DNA of 64,000 bases, from assembly GCF_000334455.1 (NCBI RefSeq), contig NZ_BANX01000005.1:62001-126000 (forward strand). Direction: 5' to 3'. The stretch is from Gordonia soli NBRC 108243. GTDB lineage: Bacteria > Actinomycetota > Actinomycetes > Mycobacteriales > Mycobacteriaceae. The first letter of the stretch is position 1, and every line of letters begins with the position of its first letter. A program made the position numbers and the translations under genes. Under the pieces are notes generated by a model, which saw nothing but the letters and a program-made list of their open reading frames with translations, did no database searches and was not told the DNA's origin. This document shows positions 33,283-41,507 of the stretch, in pieces.

Positions 33283-33547
33283 GCCGCCGCTTCCGATGCC
33301 GGTCATGGCAGGATCGGCACATGGAGGGCGGGCGCGGTGAGGGTGGATCGGTCCGATCCGTCTCAGGGGTAACCCCTGGGTTCATCACACAGTTGGTCCC
33401 TGCGTCCGACGCCACGCCGCACGCTGCGCGTGCTACCCGGCGCCGCGATCACGCGTTCGAGGTCACCGCGTCCGCCGTCCATCTGGTCTGTCGTCGGCGC
33501 GTCCTGTCGCCTGCGGACCGCGGATGCGTCGAGGGTGTCGGACGTCG
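33283..33547 (+). ncRNA. Candidate structured RNA upstream of the reverse transcriptase
   Basis: This 265-nt gap contains two adjacent perfect hairpins, GGATCGG-T-CCGATCC (33345-33359) and CAGGGG-TAA-CCCCTG (33364-33378), followed by GC-rich sequence with CGCACGCTGCGCGTGC-like dyads near 33420-33433. Retrons encode their msr-msd RNA just in front of the reverse transcriptase gene, so this is where such an RNA would be. I could not define the a1/a2 pairing or the priming G, so the call is tentative. Confidence 0.3.
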
Positions 33548-34876
33548 ATGACCGAGCCGTCGCGATCGGCTCCGCAGCCGTTTCTGTCGGTCGCCGATGC
33601 GGCTGTGGTCGGAGCCCTGTTCGCCCGGCATCACACCGCGTGGACCTGGCCGGAGACACTCCGCGCCGTGGACTCGGCGCTCATCGATGCACTGCAAGCA
33701 GGGGTCACCGCCCTGGCCGACGTCCCCGACGGTCTGGCACGTGCGATATCCCTGCGCATCCTCGACGGTGGGCCTCTCCGCGATCCGGTGGCGGTCTTCG
33801 TCCACGCCGCCGCGCGGTGGACCCTGCCGGCCGACGCCGCGCCGCGGTCGATCGAGACTCCCGGCCCGACGCCCTCCGTCGGCCTGCCCGATGAGCTCCC
33901 CGAACTCCACGACGTCGAGCAGTTCGCCCACTGGCTCGACTTCACGGTGCCCGAACTCGAGTGGTTCGCCGACCGTGAGGGCCGTCTCCGCACCGCCCGT
34001 CCGACGCTCCGGCACTACCGGGTGTGGCGTCGGGACAAACGATCCGGCGTGCGTGTGATCGAGGCGCCGAAGCCGCGGATGCGGGAGACGCAACGCCGAC
34101 TCCTCCGCCGGCTGGTCGAGCGGATCCCCGCCCATCAGGCGGCGCGAGGATTCGAACCCGGATCGTCGACGGCCGCCTTCGCGTGGCCGCACACCGACCG
34201 GCCGACGGTGTTGCGGGTCGATCTACGGCACTGCTTCGAGTCCGTCCCGGCCGCGCGGGTCCGCAGGGTGTTCGCCGACGTCGGCTATCCGGCGTCGGTC
34301 GCGCGGCTGCTCGCCGAGCTGTGCACCACGACGACGCCGATCGACGAACTCACCGGCATCGACTCCGAGCATGCGATGCTCCTCCGCGGGCGCCACCTCC
34401 CCCAGGGGGCGCCGACCTCGCCGCATCTGGCCAATCTGGCGATGCGGTCCCTGGATCGGCGCATCACCGGATTCGCCGAACTAAATGGACTGCGCTACAC
34501 CCGATACGGAGACGACCTGGCCATCTCCGGCGACGAGATGGACGCCGGTCGCGCGCTGTGGACCGTCGCGCGCATCATCCGTGCGGAGGGTTTCACGGTT
34601 CACCCGGAGAAGGTCAGGATCATGGGTCGGCATCAGCAGCAGCGTCTGGCCGGGCTGGTCGTCAACGACCGTCCGCGCGTCTCGCGCGTCGACTACGACA
34701 ACCTACGAGCACTGCTGCACAACGCGATACGCGATGGAGCGACTGCCCAGAACCGGGAGGGCCATCCCGAGTTCCGTTCACACGTATACGGATTGATCGC
34801 GTGGGTCGGCGCAACGGATCCGGCGCGCCGACGCCGGCTGCTGGCGATGGCCGCCGACGTCGACTGGGACGCGTGA
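33548..34876 (+). CDS. Retron-like reverse transcriptase with N-terminal extension
   Basis: A 442-residue RNA-directed DNA polymerase. RT motifs in order: VRVIEAPKPRMRETQRRLL, VLRVDLRHCFESV with the first catalytic Asp, LPQGAPTSPHLANL, YTRYGDDLAISG with YGDD at 320-323, GFTVHPEKVRIM, and LAGLVVN near 367. The retron hallmarks are present in altered form: FAWPH (211-215) for NAxxH and LAG for VTG. The first 120-130 residues precede the RT fold, as in the long myxobacterial retron enzymes, and may replace a separate effector. There is no maturase, integrase or accessory gene nearby. A group II intron origin is less likely, as no intron domains are seen. Confidence 0.8.
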   Translation: MTEPSRSAPQPFLSVADAAVVGALFARHHTAWTWPETLRAVDSALIDALQAGVTALADVPDGLARAISLRILDGGPLRDPVAVFVHAAARWTLPADAAPRSIETPGPTPSVGLPDELPELHDVEQFAHWLDFTVPELEWFADREGRLRTARPTLRHYRVWRRDKRSGVRVIEAPKPRMRETQRRLLRRLVERIPAHQAARGFEPGSSTAAFAWPHTDRPTVLRVDLRHCFESVPAARVRRVFADVGYPASVARLLAELCTTTTPIDELTGIDSEHAMLLRGRHLPQGAPTSPHLANLAMRSLDRRITGFAELNGLRYTRYGDDLAISGDEMDAGRALWTVARIIRAEGFTVHPEKVRIMGRHQQQRLAGLVVNDRPRVSRVDYDNLRALLHNAIRDGATAQNREGHPEFRSHVYGLIAWVGATDPARRRRLLAMAADVDWDA

Positions 34877-34885
34877 GCGAACGGC

Positions 34886-36307
34886 TCAGCCGAGCAGCTT
34901 CTTCTGTACCTTGCCCATCGCGTTGCGCGGGAGCTCGTCGACGAAGCGGATCTCGCGAGGCCGTTTGTGTCGGGACAACTCGGCGCCGACATGCTCGATC
35001 AGCGCGTCGCCTGCCCCGGATGCCCCGGAGTTTGCCTCGCCGCCCTCCGGCTCGCGCACCACGTAGGCGACGATGCGCTGGCCGAGGTCGTCGTCGGGCA
35101 CGCCGATGACCGCGACCTCGCGCACCGCCGGATGTCCCAGCAGCGCGGTCTCGATCTCGCCGGCGCCGATCCGATAGCCGCCCGACTTGATGAGGTCGGT
35201 GGCGCGTCGCCCGACTATCCGGTGCATCCCATCGGGATCGATCACCGCGACGTCGCCGGTCGCGAACCATCCGTCGCCGATCCAGGACTCCCGGGTCGCC
35301 TCCGGACGGTTCAGATAGCCGCTGGACGTCATCGGCCCGCGTACGTGCAGGTCACCGACCGACTCACCATCGTGTGCGACATCGGTGTCGCCGTCGCGCA
35401 GCCGCGTCTCGACGCCGCGCACCGGCAGTCCCACCCATCCGGGGCGACGCTCGCCGTCGGCGCGGGTGCTGACGGTGATGAGGGTCTCGGTCATGCCGTA
35501 GCGCTCCACGATCCGATGCCCGGAGAGATCGGCGATCTGCTCGAACACCGGTACCGGGAGCGGCGCGCTGCCGGACACCAGGAGTCGGGCCGACGAGAGT
35601 TGCTGCGCGGCTGACGCATCCGCTGCAAGCCGGGTCCATACGGTCGGCACACCGAAGAAGAGGGAGGCCCCCGCCGATGCCGCACCCGCGTAGCCCTCCG
35701 GGGTCGGGCGAACGGTGTGGATCAGCCGCCCGCCCCGACGGAGCGGACCCAGCACACCGAGGACGAGACCGTGCACGTGGAAGAGCGGAAGGCCGTGTGC
35801 GAGCGCGTCATCGGGGGCCCAGGCCCAGGCATCGGCGAGCGCGTCGAGACCCGCGGCGATCGCCCGTCGGGTCAGCGGGACGCCCTTGGGCAGACCCGTG
35901 GTGCCTGACGTGTAGAGCACCAGCGCGGTCGAGTGCTCGGGTGGTTCCGGGTGCCAGTGCCAGGAGCGCGCGTACCGGCGGACCGGGATGGCGGGCAGCG
36001 TCGAGCCGTCGGCGGGCGTGCCCAGCCAGGCCTGCGCCCCGGAGTCGGAGAGGATGTGCTCGAGCTCGCGGACCCCGGAGTCGGGCGGCACCGGCACCGC
36101 CGTCACCCCCGCGATCAGGCAGCCGACCACCGCGAGGACGGTCTCGACGGTCGGGCGCGCGCAGATCGCCACGGTGTGGGCGCCCGCAATGCGCTCGGCG
36201 ACCGACGTCGCACCGCCGACGAGGTCCTCGGTGGAGAGTCGGTCGTCACCGATCACGACGGCGTCGGGACGGTCGGGCGCGTTCGGGGTCAGGGTCGGGA
36301 AGAGCAC
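34886..36307 (-). CDS. fadD36: Fatty-acyl-CoA/AMP ligase FadD36
   Basis: A 473-residue adenylate-forming enzyme, the same length as mycobacterial FadD36 and alike along its whole sequence. Motifs are ALVLYTSGTTGLPKGV (P-loop), IVERYGMTETL (A5), WFATGDVAVID (A7), LIKSGGYRIGAGEIE (A8) and RNAMGKVQKK (A10 Lys). It should activate a fatty acid to acyl-AMP and acyl-CoA; chain length is not evident. It is downstream of ino1 on the same strand but separated by the ino1 terminator and an 87-nt inverted-repeat element. Confidence 0.88.
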   Translation of the reverse strand: MLFPTLTPNAPDRPDAVVIGDDRLSTEDLVGGATSVAERIAGAHTVAICARPTVETVLAVVGCLIAGVTAVPVPPDSGVRELEHILSDSGAQAWLGTPADGSTLPAIPVRRYARSWHWHPEPPEHSTALVLYTSGTTGLPKGVPLTRRAIAAGLDALADAWAWAPDDALAHGLPLFHVHGLVLGVLGPLRRGGRLIHTVRPTPEGYAGAASAGASLFFGVPTVWTRLAADASAAQQLSSARLLVSGSAPLPVPVFEQIADLSGHRIVERYGMTETLITVSTRADGERRPGWVGLPVRGVETRLRDGDTDVAHDGESVGDLHVRGPMTSSGYLNRPEATRESWIGDGWFATGDVAVIDPDGMHRIVGRRATDLIKSGGYRIGAGEIETALLGHPAVREVAVIGVPDDDLGQRIVAYVVREPEGGEANSGASGAGDALIEHVGAELSRHKRPREIRFVDELPRNAMGKVQKKLLG

Positions 36308-36340
36308 GGCTCAACTCTGCCACGGTCGACGTCGGGGTCG

Positions 36341-36427
36341 GAGTGCTGCTGAGATCAGCCCCCTCTGGCTCAGCCGAGGGGAATGTGCCCTCGGCATCCG
36401 CTTACGGGGCTGATCTCAGCAGCACTC
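36341..36427. repeat. 87-nt element with 22-bp perfect terminal inverted repeats
   Basis: The left arm 36341-36362 (starting GAGTGCTGCTGAGATC) is matched without error by the right arm 36406-36427 (ending GATCTCAGCAGCACTC). Inside, GCCGAGGG (36373-36380) and CCCTCGGC (36388-36395) form a second, nested stem. No T-run and no clear target-site duplication. It lies between the ino1 terminator and fadD36. Confidence 0.85.
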
Positions 36428-36456
36428 GCCCTCCGGATACTCGCCCCCACCGACGA

Positions 36457-36491
36457 GAACCGCCCACCGGCACGAGGCCGATGGGCGGTTC
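36457..36491 (-). terminator. Terminator of ino1
   Basis: GAACCGCCCA (36457-36466) and TGGGCGGTTC (36482-36491) form a perfect 10-bp stem with a further short CGG/CCG pairing inside the 15-nt loop. It starts 18 nt downstream of the leftward ino1 stop. Confidence 0.65.
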
Positions 36492-36509
36492 CGCGAGATC
36501 GTCGGGCGA

Positions 36510-37601
36510 TCAGGGCTCGATGATGAACTCCTCGAGCTGCTTGCGCGCGACGTCGTCGGCGAGCTGCTTCGGGGGGCTCTTCATCAGGTAGGCCGACGCC
36601 GGGATGACCGGTCCGCCGATGCCGCGGTCCTTGGCGATCTTCGCGGCGCGCACGGCGTCGATGATGATGCCTGCCGAGTTGGGCGAGTCCCAGACCTCGA
36701 GCTTGTACTCCAGGTTCAGCGGGACGTCACCGAAGGCGCGGCCCTCGAGGCGGACGTAGGCCCACTTGCGGTCGTCGAGCCACTCGACGTGGTCCGACGG
36801 TCCGATGTGGACGTTCTTGTCCTGGATCTTGTTCGCCAGCGCGCCGGTCAGGTTGCTGGTGACGGCCTGGGTCTTGGAGACCTTCTTGGACTCCAGACGC
36901 TCGCGCTCGAGCATGTTCTTGAAGTCCATGTTGCCGCCGACGTTGAGCTGGTAGGTGCGGTCCAGCGTGACGCCGCGATCCTCGAACAGCTTCGCCATGA
37001 CGCGGTGGGTGATGGTCGCGCCGACCTGGCTCTTGATGTCGTCGCCGACGATCGGGACGCCGGCGTCGGTGAACTTCTGCGCCCACTCCGGGTCGGAGGC
37101 GATGAACACCGGGAGTGCGTTGACGAATGCGACGTTCGCGTCGATGGCGCACTGCGCGTAGAACTTGTCGGCCTGGTCGGAACCGACGGGCAGATAGCTG
37201 ACCAGGACGTCGACCTCGGCGTCCTTGAGGGCCTGCACGACATCGACACCGGAGCCGTCGGCCTCGGTGATGGTCTCGAGGTAGTACTTGCCGAGACCGT
37301 CGAGGGTGTGGCCGCGCTGCACGGAGACACCGGTCGGCGGCACGTCGGCGATCTTGATGGTGTTGTTCTCGCTCGCGAAGATCGCGTCGGAGAGGTCGAA
37401 GCCGACCTTCTTGGCGTCGACGTCGAACGCGGCGACGAACTCGACGTCGCGCACGTGGTACGGGCCGAACTTCACGTGCATCAGGCCGGGCACCGTCGAG
37501 TTCTCGTCGGCGTCCTTGTAGTACTGCACGCCTTGGACCAAGGATGAAGCGCAGTTTCCTACGCCCACAATGGCCACGCGCACCTTATTGGGCTCACCCA
37601 T
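36510..37601 (-). CDS. ino1: Inositol-3-phosphate synthase
   Basis: A 363-residue NAD-dependent enzyme that converts glucose 6-phosphate to inositol 3-phosphate, the first step to phosphatidylinositol, PIMs and mycothiol. The N-terminal [18 protein letters not shown] is the NAD-binding loop, [38 protein letters not shown] and [10 protein letters not shown] are synthase signatures. Length fits M. tuberculosis Ino1 (367). The ATG at 37601 has AAGGAG upstream, inside the end of the padR gene, so the two are coupled with an 8-nt overlap. The order padR-ino1 is the same as Rv0047c-Rv0046c. Confidence 0.95.
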   Translation of the reverse strand: MGEPNKVRVAIVGVGNCASSLVQGVQYYKDADENSTVPGLMHVKFGPYHVRDVEFVAAFDVDAKKVGFDLSDAIFASENNTIKIADVPPTGVSVQRGHTLDGLGKYYLETITEADGSGVDVVQALKDAEVDVLVSYLPVGSDQADKFYAQCAIDANVAFVNALPVFIASDPEWAQKFTDAGVPIVGDDIKSQVGATITHRVMAKLFEDRGVTLDRTYQLNVGGNMDFKNMLERERLESKKVSKTQAVTSNLTGALANKIQDKNVHIGPSDHVEWLDDRKWAYVRLEGRAFGDVPLNLEYKLEVWDSPNSAGIIIDAVRAAKIAKDRGIGGPVIPASAYLMKSPPKQLADDVARKQLEEFIIEP

Positions 37602-38370
37602 GGTCGGGCTCTCCTTCTTCTCGCGGCATCGCAGGTGATCTCTGCGACACCGGGGTTCTCTCTTGCTGTGCGGCACCGGTCGTCGATGAGTCGGTGCCAC
37701 GGGATGGGGTGTCGGCCGACGGACTCGGTCCGGCGGTGGTGATCGGCGGGACGGGCCCACCGACCTCGCTGCCGGCGATGTCGGTGTCGACGGTGTCGAC
37801 CGCGGTCGCGCCGGTGCCGGACTGGGTCTCGTCGACCTGTTCGCCGCCGGGGTTGGACGCTTCCGCGGCGATCAGCTCGTTGAGCCAGCGGACCTCGCGT
37901 TCGCTGGACTCGAGACTCAGCTGATGGAGCTGCTTGGTGTAGCGGTCGACGGCGCGGTTGGAACGACCGACGAGGTCGCGGAGACCCTCGCGTCGCTCCT
38001 CGACCTGGCGGCGCCGGCCCTCGAGGATGCGCATCCGCGCGACCGCGGGGGTCCGACTGAAGAACGCCAGGTGCACACCGAAACCGTCGTCGGTGTAGTT
38101 CTGCGGACCGGTGTCGGCGACCAACTCGCCGAACCGGACGCGGCCGGACTCGCTGAGCTGATAGACGCGCCGTCCACGCCGGACCTTCATGCCGGTCGGG
38201 GTGGGGGCCTCGTCGATCAACCCGTCGGTCTGCATCCGACGCAGGGTCGGGTACAGCGAGCCGTACGAGAACGCGCGGAACGCACCGAGCAGGCCGGTGA
38301 GTCGTTTGCGCAGCTCGTAGCCGTGCATGGGTGACTCGAGAAGCAGTCCGAGAATGGCCATCTCGAGCAT
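37594..38370 (-). CDS. PadR-family regulator next to ino1
   Basis: A 258-residue regulator. The N-terminal PadR winged helix reads [36 protein letters not shown] and [15 protein letters not shown] central helical part (100-170) with [17 protein letters not shown] is the dimerisation region. The last 75 residues are low-complexity Thr/Ser/Pro/Gly and probably disordered. It is orthologous by position to Rv0047c. A PadR-type dyad at 38480-38507 upstream points to autoregulation, and the overlap with ino1 means inositol synthesis would be controlled with it. Confidence 0.88.
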   Translation of the reverse strand: MLEMAILGLLLESPMHGYELRKRLTGLLGAFRAFSYGSLYPTLRRMQTDGLIDEAPTPTGMKVRRGRRVYQLSESGRVRFGELVADTGPQNYTDDGFGVHLAFFSRTPAVARMRILEGRRRQVEERREGLRDLVGRSNRAVDRYTKQLHQLSLESSEREVRWLNELIAAEASNPGGEQVDETQSGTGATAVDTVDTDIAGSEVGGPVPPITTAGPSPSADTPSRGTDSSTTGAAQQERTPVSQRSPAMPREEGEPDHG

Positions 38371-38479
38371 CTGTCGTCACCCCTCTCGCATCTCCACGGA
38401 CGATGTCGACGATTCGGAGCGGATCGTCCGGGGCAGTGTCACCACTCCTGACGAACCGACACCTCGTGTCGATCTATTT

Positions 38480-38507
38480 CTCAATGTATCGCACCGATAT
38501 ATTTGAG
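38480..38507. promoter_or_regulatory. PadR-type operator
   Basis: ATGTATCG-CAC-CGATATAT, flanked by CTCA and TTGAG, makes an almost perfect dyad of 28 nt. PadR proteins bind ATGT-N8-ACAT-like or TATCNNNGATA sites, which this resembles. It is about 110 nt upstream of padR and 140 nt upstream of the divergent DUF5318 gene. Confidence 0.5.
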
Positions 38508-38637
38508 TCCACCGGTGGAGTACCGATGAACGACGAGGACGCATCAGCGATGCACGACGAGGACGTCGAGTGCGCCCGGGCGCGAAAGGCGTCGGCGCGC
38601 GACCGGCATCACAGCACCGACGGTCAGGGTGAGCACG

Positions 38638-38643
38638 TACCCT
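38638..38643 (+). promoter_or_regulatory. -10 box of the DUF5318 gene (leaderless)
   Basis: TACCCT is 7 nt before the GTG start at 38651, with no ribosome binding site. Confidence 0.4.
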
Positions 38644-38650
38644 GAAAACC

Positions 38651-39040
38651 GTGCAACGCCAGATCGTCGACTACGCCCTGCAGCGGAGGTCACGGCTGTC
38701 CGACGTCCACTCGGGGCGGACCGCGGTGACCGATGTCTGCGATGCGAGTCCGTATCTGCTGCGGGCGGCCAAATTCCATGGCCGCCAGACCCCGACGCTC
38801 TGCCCGATCTGCCGAAAAGAGCAGGTGACGCTGGTGTCGTGGGTGTTCGGAGAGAAGCTCGGCCAGGTGTCGGGATCGGCCCGGACGACCGAGGAGATCG
38901 CTCGCCTCGCATCGACCGCGGAAGAGTTCTCGGTCCACGTCGTCGAGGTGTGCCGGACCTGCAGTTGGAACCATCTGGTGCAGTCCTACGTTGCGGGTGT
39001 GCCGCCCCGCACCACCCGCACGCGACGGGTGGCCAAGTAG
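38651..39040 (+). CDS. DUF5318 zinc-ribbon-like protein
   Basis: A 129-residue protein corresponding to Rv0049 by sequence type and position. CPIC near residue 51 and CRTC near residue 100 give a four-Cys set suited to one zinc ion. The N-terminus (MQRQIVDYALQRRSRL) and the end HLVQSYVAGV are the conserved edges of the family. Its role is not known; conserved linkage to ponA1 suggests an envelope or growth function. GTG start at 38651 after a TACCCT box, likely leaderless. Confidence 0.8.
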   Translation: MQRQIVDYALQRRSRLSDVHSGRTAVTDVCDASPYLLRAAKFHGRQTPTLCPICRKEQVTLVSWVFGEKLGQVSGSARTTEEIARLASTAEEFSVHVVEVCRTCSWNHLVQSYVAGVPPRTTRTRRVAK

Positions 39041-39173
39041 CGGCCGACCCATCCGGGTCGTCCACGCCGCCGGCTGTGAGCACCGTCGATCCCCGGATCG
39101 GCCGCGGTCCGATTTTTGCCGGACCGTCGGGCGTGCGTCAGAGTGGAGTGGCACCGAACAACGGAGAAGTACT

Positions 39174-39227
39174 GTGAACAGCGATGTGGAGACCCGACCC
39201 GAGGGTCGGCAGGGAGGCGGACGATGA
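39174..39227 (+). CDS. 17-codon upstream ORF coupled to ponA1
   Basis: A short ORF from GTG 39174 to TGA 39227 (MNSDVETRPEGRQGGGR) has a better ribosome binding site (GGAGAAG, 5 nt away) than most genes here. Its stop overlaps the ponA1 ATG (ATGA), and the ponA1 site GGGAGGCGG lies inside it. It may act as a translational leader rather than make a working peptide. Confidence 0.4.
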   Translation: MNSDVETRPEGRQGGGR

Positions 39228-41491
39228 GTGCAGGTGGTAGGCCCACCGGCCCACGCAGGCCCGCATCCGCGGAGTCTCCCGACGCCAAGTTGCGGCAGCG
39301 GCACAAGCTGCTCGCCTGGGGGCTCGGCCTCGTCGGCGGCATCGTTCCCGCCGTTGCGCTGATCGGTCTCCTGGCGTTCCTGTTCACCTACATCGGGGCA
39401 TCGGTCCCGGCCCCGGGTGACATCAAGCAGAACCAAGTCGCGACGATCCTCAACACCAACGGTGGGGTCATCGCGCGCGTGGTGCCCCCGGCAGGCAACC
39501 GCACCGACGTGAAGATCACCGAGATCCCGAAGTCGCTGCAGAACGCGGTCATCGCCGCGGAGGACCGTGAGTTCGCCAGCAACGCGGGCTTCTCGATCCG
39601 TGGTCTGTCGCGTGCGGTGCTCGGCAAGCTCACCAACAAAGAGGACGCCGGCGGCGGATCGACCATCACCCAGCAGTACGTGAAGAACGCGTTGGTCGGT
39701 GACGAGGTCTCGTACCAGCGCAAGTTCAAGGAACTCGCGATCGCCACCAAGATGTCGAACGAGTGGTCCAAGGACGACATCATGGCCGCCTACCTCAACA
39801 CCATCTACTTCGGTCGCGGCGCCTACGGCGTCTCGGCCGCCGCGCAGGCGTACTTCCGCAAGCCCGTGCAGAAGCTCACTCCCGCGGAGTCGGCCGTGCT
39901 CGCGTCGTCGATCCGGTCGCCGTCCTACTACGACCCCGACACCAACCGCGAGGCCGCGCAGGCGCGCTGGAACTACGTGCTCGACGGCATGGTCGGTATC
40001 GGGGCGCTCACCCCGTCCGACCGCGCGTCGCTCAAGTACCCGCGCGTGGCGGGTGTGCCCGACGCCCTGTCGGATGACACCCCCGGCACCAACGGCCTCA
40101 TCAAGCGTCAGGTGCTCGCCGAACTCGGCAAGCTCAACATCTCCGAGCAGCAGGTGCGCACCGAAGGCCTGAAGATCACCACCACCATCGACCCGAAGGT
40201 GCAGCGCTCGGTCGTGGAGGCCGCCAACGGCAAGCTGGAGGGCGAGCCCAAGGACATCCGCGATGCCGCGGTGTCCATCGATCCGCGTACCGGTGGGGTG
40301 AAGGGCTACTTCGGCGGCAACGACGGTCAGGGCTGGGATTACGCCCAGGCCGGACTGCAGACCGGGTCGTCCTTCAAGGTCTTCGCCCTGGTCGCCGCGC
40401 TCGAGCAGGACATCCCGCTGTCCAAGGTGTACAGCTCGTCGCCGTACACACAGGGCGCTCTGACGGTGAACAACTCCGATGGTGAGAGCTGCGGCTCGTG
40501 CAACCTCGCGACTGCGATGAAGATGTCGCTCAACACCGTCTACTACCGTCTGATGATGGATCTCGACGGTGGGGCGCAGGCAGTCGCCGACGCCGCTCAC
40601 AAGGCGGGCGTCGCCAAGAGTTTCGGCGACATCGAGTCCACCCTGCAAGAGAAGAACGGCTCACCCGAGGGTGGCGTCGTGCTGGGCCAGTACCCGTCGC
40701 GCGTCATCGACATGGCGTCGGCGTACGCCACGTTGGCAGCCGAGGGCATCTATCGCGAGCCGTACTTCGTCCAGAAGGTCGAGACCTCGGACGGCACGGT
40801 GCTCTTCGACAAGCAGCAGAACCAGGGACAGCGCGTCTTCCCGAAGAAGGTCACCGACAACGTGACCTCTGCGTTGCAGCCGATCGCCGCGTACTCCAAC
40901 GGTCACGGCCTGTCCGATCCGAATCTCGGGACCCGGCCGTCGGCTGCCAAGACCGGCACCGCGCAGCTCGGTGACACCGGTCAGAACAAGGACGCCTGGA
41001 TGGTCGGCTACACCCCGCAGCTCTCGACCGCGGTGTGGGTCGGTACCGACAAGGGAACCGCCCTGAAGAACTACGGCGGTGCATCGGTCTACGGCAGCGG
41101 ACTGCCGTCCGACATCTGGCAGGCCGCGATGAACGGCGCTCTCGAAGGGCAGGACATCGAGAAGTTCGCCGAGCCGGAGGCGGTCGGCGGGCAGGCTGGT
41201 GTGCCGTATGAGCCGCCGGCGACCACCAACGCACCGCGTCGGTCGCGGACCAACGACAACCCGCTCCCCGAGATCCCGCGTGGAGACGGCAACCTGACGC
41301 TCGCGCCGGGCGTGACGATCCCGATCCCGGGTGCGGCGCGACCGGAACAGCCCGCACCGGGTGACGGTGGCGGCGGCACCGGAAACGGTGGCGGAAACGG
41401 CGGCGGCACCGGCAACGGTGGTACAGGCGGCGACTCGGGCGACACGGGTGGCGGCGACGGAGACGTCCCTGCGCTCCCGTCGTTCGGCTGA
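39224..41491 (+). CDS. ponA1: Class A penicillin-binding protein PonA1
   Basis: A 755-residue bifunctional peptidoglycan synthase at the membrane. A basic cytoplasmic tail is followed by one membrane helix (about 33-60). The GT51 transglycosylase domain has AAEDREFASNAG with catalytic Glu113 and GGSTITQQYVKN. The transpeptidase domain has SSFK at 382-385 (nucleophile Ser382), SLNT and KTGTAQ. After residue 650 the tail is Pro-rich then Gly-rich (many GGG and GNGG repeats), similar to the disordered extension of mycobacterial PonA1. Order with DUF5318 and GT87 matches Rv0049-Rv0051. Confidence 0.93.
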   Translation: MSAGGRPTGPRRPASAESPDAKLRQRHKLLAWGLGLVGGIVPAVALIGLLAFLFTYIGASVPAPGDIKQNQVATILNTNGGVIARVVPPAGNRTDVKITEIPKSLQNAVIAAEDREFASNAGFSIRGLSRAVLGKLTNKEDAGGGSTITQQYVKNALVGDEVSYQRKFKELAIATKMSNEWSKDDIMAAYLNTIYFGRGAYGVSAAAQAYFRKPVQKLTPAESAVLASSIRSPSYYDPDTNREAAQARWNYVLDGMVGIGALTPSDRASLKYPRVAGVPDALSDDTPGTNGLIKRQVLAELGKLNISEQQVRTEGLKITTTIDPKVQRSVVEAANGKLEGEPKDIRDAAVSIDPRTGGVKGYFGGNDGQGWDYAQAGLQTGSSFKVFALVAALEQDIPLSKVYSSSPYTQGALTVNNSDGESCGSCNLATAMKMSLNTVYYRLMMDLDGGAQAVADAAHKAGVAKSFGDIESTLQEKNGSPEGGVVLGQYPSRVIDMASAYATLAAEGIYREPYFVQKVETSDGTVLFDKQQNQGQRVFPKKVTDNVTSALQPIAAYSNGHGLSDPNLGTRPSAAKTGTAQLGDTGQNKDAWMVGYTPQLSTAVWVGTDKGTALKNYGGASVYGSGLPSDIWQAAMNGALEGQDIEKFAEPEAVGGQAGVPYEPPATTNAPRRSRTNDNPLPEIPRGDGNLTLAPGVTIPIPGAARPEQPAPGDGGGGTGNGGGNGGGTGNGGTGGDSGDTGGGDGDVPALPSFG

Positions 41492-41507
41492 GCCGACGGC
41501 GATCCCG

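Noticed and set aside
33548-34876. Reverse transcriptase as part of a group II intron or DGR
   Set aside because: No maturase X or endonuclease domain, no intron domain V structure, and no template/variable repeat pair or accessory avd-like gene could be seen.
38526-38645. Small plus-strand ORF of about 39 codons
   Set aside because: It is acidic then basic low-complexity, has no RBS, and overlaps the promoter of the DUF5318 gene.
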